Below are positions 32,998-37,102 of a stretch of DNA of 37,102 nt, in pieces. The notes under the pieces were generated by a model, which worked only from the letters and a program-made list of their open reading frames with translations, was not told the DNA's origin and made no database searches. Both the position numbers and the translations under genes were made by a program. Source of the stretch: an uncultured Bacteroidales bacterium (lineage in GTDB: Bacteria > Bacteroidota > Bacteroidia > Bacteroidales > Bacteroidaceae); the NCBI GenBank assembly GCA_902787575.1, contig CADAGX010000024.1, positions 1 through 37,102 on the forward strand. Direction: 5' to 3'. Numbering within the stretch: position 1 is the first letter of the stretch; each line of letters opens with the position of its first letter.

Positions 32998-34035
32998 ATG
33001 AAGATATCATTCGAAAGCGATTATAACAACGGCGCACATCCTGAAGTGATTTGTCATTTGCTCGAGACAAACGGCAAACAGAGCCAGTCGTACGGTTTCG
33101 ATGAATGGAGCGAGAAGGCACGAGACAAGATACGCGATGCTTGCAAGTGCCCTAATGCCGACATCTTCTTCCTCGTAGGCGGCACGCAGACCAATGCTAC
33201 GGTGATAGACGCGTTGTTGCCCTCGTATGCAGGCGTAGTCGCAGCAATGACAGCTCACATCAATGTACACGAATCTGGTGCTGTGGAAGCCAGCGGCCAC
33301 AAGGTCATCACCCTGCCTCAAGAGGACGGCAAACTCACGGCCGACAGCCTGAGCACTTATTTGGCCGCTTTCCATGCCGACCCGACATGGGAGCACATGG
33401 TGCAGCCCGGAATGACGTACATTACCTTTCCCACCGAACTTGGCACCATTTACTCAACCAGCGAGATTAAAGCCATCTACGAAGTTTGCCGCCGATACCA
33501 AATACCACTCTTCATCGACGGCGCCCGCTTGGGCTACGGCCTTGCAGCCGATGGTTGCGATATAGACTTTCCATGGCTCGCTCACCACTGCGATGCGTTC
33601 TACATCGGTGGTACCAAGGTTGGTGCGCTATGTGGCGAGGCTGTTGTCTTTCCGACTGGCGCTCCGCGAGGATTCTTCACGCAGGTGAAGCGACACGGCG
33701 CCCTGCTGGCCAAGAGCCGATTGGCTGGAGTGCAGTTCGATGCACTCTTCACCGACGGTCTCTACCTGCGTATTTCGGCGCACGCAATCGAGATGGCAAT
33801 GCAGTTGCGCGACATTTTCCGCGAGGCTGGTTTCGTATTGCGCCCATCACCTACCAATCAGCAGTTCGTTGAGCTACCGAACGAGCAGATGCAAGCCCTG
33901 ATGCAGCAGATTCTCTTCGAGACGTGGGAACCCATCGATGCACACCGCACACTCTGCCGCTTCGTCACCAGCTGGGCCACCACATCGCAGGACTTAGAAT
34001 GCCTGCGCTCAGCCTTGAAAACCTTACAAAAATGA
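32998..34035 (+). CDS. Threonine-aldolase-like PLP enzyme (beta-eliminating lyase fold)
   Basis: 345 residues, aspartate aminotransferase fold type I. Visible: SFESDYNNGAHPEV at the N-terminus, the FLVGGTQTNATV loop, Asp174 in FIDGARLGYG that contacts the PLP nitrogen, and Lys207 in YIGGTKVGALCGEAVVFP forming the Schiff base. This is the L-threonine/L-allo-threonine aldolase group (glycine plus acetaldehyde), though other beta-eliminating lyases share the pattern. The gene precedes serB, so both deal with serine/glycine/threonine metabolism. ATG at 32998 is preferred over one at 32980, which overlaps the DUF3784 end. Confidence 0.88.
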   Translation: MKISFESDYNNGAHPEVICHLLETNGKQSQSYGFDEWSEKARDKIRDACKCPNADIFFLVGGTQTNATVIDALLPSYAGVVAAMTAHINVHESGAVEASGHKVITLPQEDGKLTADSLSTYLAAFHADPTWEHMVQPGMTYITFPTELGTIYSTSEIKAIYEVCRRYQIPLFIDGARLGYGLAADGCDIDFPWLAHHCDAFYIGGTKVGALCGEAVVFPTGAPRGFFTQVKRHGALLAKSRLAGVQFDALFTDGLYLRISAHAIEMAMQLRDIFREAGFVLRPSPTNQQFVELPNEQMQALMQQILFETWEPIDAHRTLCRFVTSWATTSQDLECLRSALKTLQK

Positions 34036-34062
34036 CATAGAATAGTCGTACGATAAGAATCT

Positions 34063-34077
34063 CGCGCGTGCGCGCAT
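34063..34077. other. Alternating CG/TG tract before serB
   Basis: A 15-nt strictly alternating pyrimidine-purine run, CGCGCGTGCGCGCAT, followed by AT-rich AAATTAATTAAGG. It is the only notable element in the 75-nt gap 34036-34110. Like the tracts at 11356 and 24582 it may adopt Z-DNA or act as an upstream element. No clear -7 box was found here. Confidence 0.45.
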
Positions 34078-34110
34078 AAATTAATTAAGGTATAGCATCC
34101 CTCCAGACAC

Positions 34111-35346
34111 ATGGCAAAGTTCGAACAAATAATCGTCCGCATCAACGGACTCGACCGCCCAGGCCTGACCGCCGAGATAATGAAAATCCTGGCACGTTAT
34201 GGCGCCCAGATTCTTGACATCGGGCAGGCCGACATTCACAACACGCTTTCACTCGGAATCCTCATACGCATCGACGAAAATAGTTCGGGACAGGTAATGA
34301 AGGAACTGCTGTTCAAGGCCACCGAGCTAAGCGTAAACATAGGTTTCGCGCCAGTCAGCGACGACGAATACGAAGCATGGGTGCAGCGCCAAGGTCGCAA
34401 CCGATACATCCTCACTCTCGTTGGACGACAGCTGACGGCATCGCAGATAGCTGCCACCTCCGAAATAATTACGCGGCAGGGACTGAACATCGACTCCATC
34501 CTGCGCCTCTCGGGCAGAATGAGTATCGTGAATCCTGCGAAAAACGTCAGAGCGTGCATAGAATTCTCACTCCGAGGCACTCCGGCCGACCGAAGCGTCA
34601 TGCAAGCCGAGCTAATGAAAATGACGGCCGAACGCGAGATTGATTTCTCCTTCCAACGCGACGACATGTACCGCCGTATGCGCCGGCTCATATGTTTTGA
34701 TATGGATTCCACGCTCATACAGACCGAATGCATAGATGAACTGGCCGAGCGTGCCGGAGTTGGCGAAGAGGTGAAGAGAATCACCGAGCGCGCTATGCGT
34801 GGCGAAATAGATTTTCGCGAAAGTTTCACTCAGCGCGTGCGTCTGCTGCGCGGCCTCGACGTAAGTGTGATGCGCGAGATTGCCGAAAAACTGCCCATCA
34901 CGGAAGGCGTGGACCGATTGATGTCAATTTTGAAACAATGCGGCTACAAGATAGCCATCCTAAGCGGTGGTTTCACGTACTTTGGAGAGTACCTGCAGCG
35001 CCGTTACGGCATAGATTACGTGTATGCTAACGAGCTGGAGATTGGCGACGACGGTAAACTGACGGGCAACTATGTAGGTGACATCGTGGACGGACAACGG
35101 AAAGCCGAATTGCTGCGTCTGATTGCGCAGGTAGAGAAGGTAAATTTGGCACAGACCATTGCAGTGGGTGACGGAGCCAACGACCTTCCGATGATTTCCG
35201 AAGCCGGCCTTGGCATCGCCTTCCATGCTAAGCCACGCGTGGCTGCCAGCGCCATGCAGAGCATCAACACAATAGGGCTGGACGGTGTGCTGTATTTCCT
35301 CGGTTTCAAAGATAGTTATCTTGGCGAACAAGGAAAAATGGTTTAG
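34111..35346 (+). CDS. serB: Phosphoserine phosphatase with N-terminal ACT domains
   Basis: Last step of serine biosynthesis, phosphoserine to serine. 411 residues. Two ACT-like domains fill the first 180 residues (IIVRINGLDRPGLTAEIMKI at 7-26; ILTLVGRQLTASQIA near 100-114), suggesting allosteric control by an amino acid. The HAD catalytic domain starts with motif I FDMDSTLIQTECIDE (Asp197 nucleophile, Asp199), motif II at AILSGGFTY (283 to 290), and motif IV GDGANDLPM (353-361). All catalytic residues are present. It lies 13 nt before mnmE. Confidence 0.95.
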   Translation: MAKFEQIIVRINGLDRPGLTAEIMKILARYGAQILDIGQADIHNTLSLGILIRIDENSSGQVMKELLFKATELSVNIGFAPVSDDEYEAWVQRQGRNRYILTLVGRQLTASQIAATSEIITRQGLNIDSILRLSGRMSIVNPAKNVRACIEFSLRGTPADRSVMQAELMKMTAEREIDFSFQRDDMYRRMRRLICFDMDSTLIQTECIDELAERAGVGEEVKRITERAMRGEIDFRESFTQRVRLLRGLDVSVMREIAEKLPITEGVDRLMSILKQCGYKIAILSGGFTYFGEYLQRRYGIDYVYANELEIGDDGKLTGNYVGDIVDGQRKAELLRLIAQVEKVNLAQTIAVGDGANDLPMISEAGLGIAFHAKPRVAASAMQSINTIGLDGVLYFLGFKDSYLGEQGKMV

Positions 35347-35359
35347 ACTTCTCAACGTT

Positions 35360-36763
35360 ATGACAAACGACACCATCTGCGCTCTTGCCACTTCTCCCGG
35401 CGGTGCCATCGCCGTAATTCGCCTTTCGGGTGAAACTACGTTCCAGACGTTGGAAAAGGTCTTCTCGAAGAAACTATCCGATGCACCTGCCAACACGCTA
35501 CACTACGGTCATATCATAGACGGCACAAATGCACAGGATGGAAAGGGCGAGATGGTGGACGATGTCATCGTGTCGGTCTTTCGCGCGCCACATAGTTATA
35601 CGGGCGAGGATGCAGCTGAAATCTCATGTCACGGAAGCCGTTACATTGTCCAGCGCATCTTGCAACTTCTTATACACCATGGCGCACGACAGGCACAGCC
35701 AGGTGAATTCACCCAGCGCGCTTTCTTGAATGGCAAAATGGACCTCTCGCAGGCCGAAGCAGTGGCCGACCTTATTGCCAGCACCAATGCCGCTACGCAT
35801 CGAATGGCCATAAGCCAGTTGCGAGGTGGCTTCAGCCGCGAACTCTCCCAACTGCGCGAGCAATTGCTCCAACTCACCGCCTTACTCGAACTCGAACTCG
35901 ACTTCTCAGACCAAGACGTGGAGTTTGCTGACCGCAAAAGGCTGCTGCTGTTGGCTGAGACCATAAGCAGCCATATACAAAAACTCACAGACTCATTTCA
36001 GACAGGCAACGCCTTAAAAAACGGCGTCCCAGTAGCAATCATCGGTGCTCCGAATGTAGGAAAGAGCACGCTTTTGAACACCCTTCTGCACGACGAGCGC
36101 GCCATTGTGAGCGACATACAAGGCACTACGCGCGACCTCGTGGAGGATGTGATACAGATAAAAGGAATAACGTTCCGATTCATCGACACAGCTGGCATAC
36201 GCCGCACTAAAGACCAAATAGAGAAACTGGGCATCGAACGCAGCCTGCAGGCAGCCGAACGTGCACAGATTATTATTCTGCTCACCGAGCCCAATGTGTC
36301 GTTTCCCGAGCTTCGGATAGACTCGAAGCCCATCATCCGAGTCATTAATAAGTGCGACCAGAATATGCCTAGCTCGTCTTTCCTCTACCACAAGCGCACG
36401 CCCGGGCAATACATCCATATTTCTGCCCTGAAGGGTGACGGAATTCAACTTCTAGAAGAGGCTCTTGTGCGCGAAGCCGCACTGCCCGAACTTTCGGACA
36501 CAGAGACAGTGGTCACAAACGTACGACACTATGAAGCGCTGATGAATGCACAATCCAACCTGCAGCGCGTCATTGCCTCCTTGAATGCTGGCAGTGGTAC
36601 ACCCATGGGCGCTGCAACAGCTTTCCAACCCGCCCCAACAATCGACCTAATTGCCGAAGACCTTCGACTAGTCCTCTCCGACTTAGCCGAAATAACTGGC
36701 GGCAAAATTACATCACAAGAGACCCTCAACGAAATCTTTTCCAGATTCTGCGTGGGAAAGTAG
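35360..36763 (+). CDS. mnmE: tRNA modification GTPase MnmE (TrmE)
   Basis: With MnmG adds the 5-carboxymethylaminomethyl group to wobble uridines. 467 residues. The N-terminal folate-binding domain begins TICALATSPGGAIAVIRLSG; the G domain has G1 GAPNVGKST (229-237), G3 DTAG (276-279) and G4 NKCD (330-333); the C-terminal signature FCVGK carries the conserved Cys464. ATG at 35360, 13 nt after serB; codons upstream overlap serB. The TAG stop is created at the junction of a perfect 19-bp tandem duplication (36743-36780). Removing one copy would give the same protein ending in TAA. Confidence 0.97.
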   Translation: MTNDTICALATSPGGAIAVIRLSGETTFQTLEKVFSKKLSDAPANTLHYGHIIDGTNAQDGKGEMVDDVIVSVFRAPHSYTGEDAAEISCHGSRYIVQRILQLLIHHGARQAQPGEFTQRAFLNGKMDLSQAEAVADLIASTNAATHRMAISQLRGGFSRELSQLREQLLQLTALLELELDFSDQDVEFADRKRLLLLAETISSHIQKLTDSFQTGNALKNGVPVAIIGAPNVGKSTLLNTLLHDERAIVSDIQGTTRDLVEDVIQIKGITFRFIDTAGIRRTKDQIEKLGIERSLQAAERAQIIILLTEPNVSFPELRIDSKPIIRVINKCDQNMPSSSFLYHKRTPGQYIHISALKGDGIQLLEEALVREAALPELSDTETVVTNVRHYEALMNAQSNLQRVIASLNAGSGTPMGAATAFQPAPTIDLIAEDLRLVLSDLAEITGGKITSQETLNEIFSRFCVGK

Positions 36764-36780
36764 ATTCTGCGTGGGAAAGT
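36743..36780 (+). repeat. Perfect 19-bp tandem duplication at the mnmE 3' end; candidate attachment site
   Basis: AGATTCTGCGTGGGAAAGT occurs at 36743-36761 and again directly at 36762-36780. The first copy encodes RFCVGK and the first base of the stop codon. The same gene end is the known attB of SGI1-type integrative elements in Gammaproteobacteria. Duplicated att cores are left by integration or by excision of one of two elements. Seen: repeat and position. Inferred: attachment role. Confidence 0.7.
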
Positions 36781-36809
36781 AAATCCCGATTAGCATCGAT
36801 TACAATCAA

Positions 36810-36956
36810 TCACAAAATATCACATAAGGCATTCATAATGAGCGCCTTTTCTTTTTGCCCACTTTTTAAGTAAAGTCGATAAAAATCGTTTTTGCTCGAT
36901 TTTTTGTACCGCTCCTGTATGGAAAAGCCATTTCCTATGAGAACTATTCTATTCAT
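36810..36956 (-). pseudogene. AbiH-like N-terminal fragment (48 codons)
   Basis: From the ATG at 36956 the frame reads MNRIVLIGNGFSIQERYK and later NDFYRLYLK, then meets a TGA at 36812-36810. MNRIVLIGNGF followed by a short helix and a xDF motif is the typical start of AbiH-family proteins (bacteriophage abortive infection), which normally have about 250-400 residues. The later codons run antisense through the mnmE terminator and do not look conserved. The ATG overlaps the stop of the preceding frame by 8 nt, as in a translationally coupled operon. I read it as a gene truncated at the island edge; a chance resemblance of eleven residues remains possible. Confidence 0.45.
36826..36856 (+). terminator. 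Intrinsic terminator downstream of mnmE
   Basis: AAGGC (36826-36830) and GCCTT (36844-36848) form the outer stem; TTCA/TGAG form an inner stem after one mismatch with a TAA loop. A T-run TTTCTTTTT follows to 36856. It would end the serS-mnmE transcript. Confidence 0.7.
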
Positions 36957-37102
36957 CTACAATACTTTCTAATGTTGTGACAAATGGAAGGTATCTGATT
37001 TCACCTCTACGCTGAGTCTTCATTATGTTTACATTTCCCAAATCTGCAGATTGTTGGGGATTGTAATCCAATAACAAATATTTTACAGCAGATTTCTCCA
37101 TA
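36949..37102 (-). CDS. Unidentified protein, C-terminal part (extends beyond window or begins at 37101)
   Basis: The minus strand is open from the window edge to a TAG at 36951-36949, with an ATG at 37101 giving 50 residues: MEKSAVKYLLLDYNPQQ near the start and RYLPFVTTLESIVDE at the end. The composition is protein-like and the region is AT-rich (about 34% GC by my count for 36781-37102), unlike the core genes. It overlaps by 8 nt with the AbiH-like start that follows. I do not recognise the family. Whether the ATG at 37101 is the true start cannot be seen because only one base precedes it. Confidence 0.55.
   Translation of the reverse strand, partial: MEKSAVKYLLLDYNPQQSADLGNVNIMKTQRRGEIRYLPFVTTLESIVDE

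Noticed and set aside
1-37102. tRNA, rRNA, CRISPR array, transposase or integrase genes
   Set aside because: None was recognised: no clover-leaf with a conserved T-loop, no regularly spaced repeats, and no recombinase motifs in any translated frame.

Overview
The window looks like chromosomal DNA from a member of the Bacteroidales, most likely a Prevotellaceae-type genome. Core genes are roughly 50-55% GC by eye and both ends are AT-rich. Reasons for this placement: many genes are preceded by the Bacteroidetes promoter pattern (-33 TTTG-like box, about 20 nt, -7 TAnnTTTG); most starts follow A-rich leaders rather than Shine-Dalgarno sites; and lineage-typical proteins are present (UpxY-type NusG paralog, fimbrillin-like lipoprotein, fused NfnA-NfnB flavoprotein, GH3-family protein, DUF3108, DUF3784, AlkZ-related protein). 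The genus is not certain. No rRNA, tRNA, CRISPR array or transposase was recognised.

Left part, minus strand (1-7355). From 7355 leftward: purB, a pseudouridine synthase with a long Arg/Gly/Gln-rich N-terminus, asnS, a tiny basic protein and a transglutaminase-like membrane-anchored protein, probably one operon. The last gene ends at an amber codon beyond which the same frame stays open for 55 more codons. After an AT-rich gap come a UpxY/NusG-like antiterminator and the 5' part of a lipoprotein gene that runs off the window.

Middle (7356-24497). An AlkZ-related gene (+) converges on dsbD (-). Then a plus-strand series: a secreted protein, acpP-fabF-rnc (fatty acid synthesis plus RNase III), a GH3-family enzyme, an Ig-like lipoprotein and a DUF3108 protein. 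Strong hairpin terminators separate these from upp (-), pckA (+), a metallo-beta-lactamase-fold hydrolase (-), rplU-rpmA (+) and a menA-CPBP protease pair (-).

Right part, plus strand (24498-36763). A dense run of ten genes: serS, the NfnA-NfnB fusion, a tandem alpha/beta hydrolase, a DMT-like membrane protein, a PD40-type periplasmic protein, a uridine phosphorylase-like enzyme, DUF3784, a threonine-aldolase-like enzyme, serB and mnmE.

Extreme right (36743-37102). The last 19 bases before and into the mnmE stop codon are duplicated perfectly in tandem. The DNA beyond falls to about 34% GC by my count and holds two overlapping minus-strand frames, one starting like an AbiH abortive-infection protein. 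The 3' end of mnmE (trmE) is the known attachment site of SGI1-type islands, so this looks like the edge or scar of an integrative element. It is the most promising lead for an undescribed accessory or defence module, most of which would lie beyond the window.
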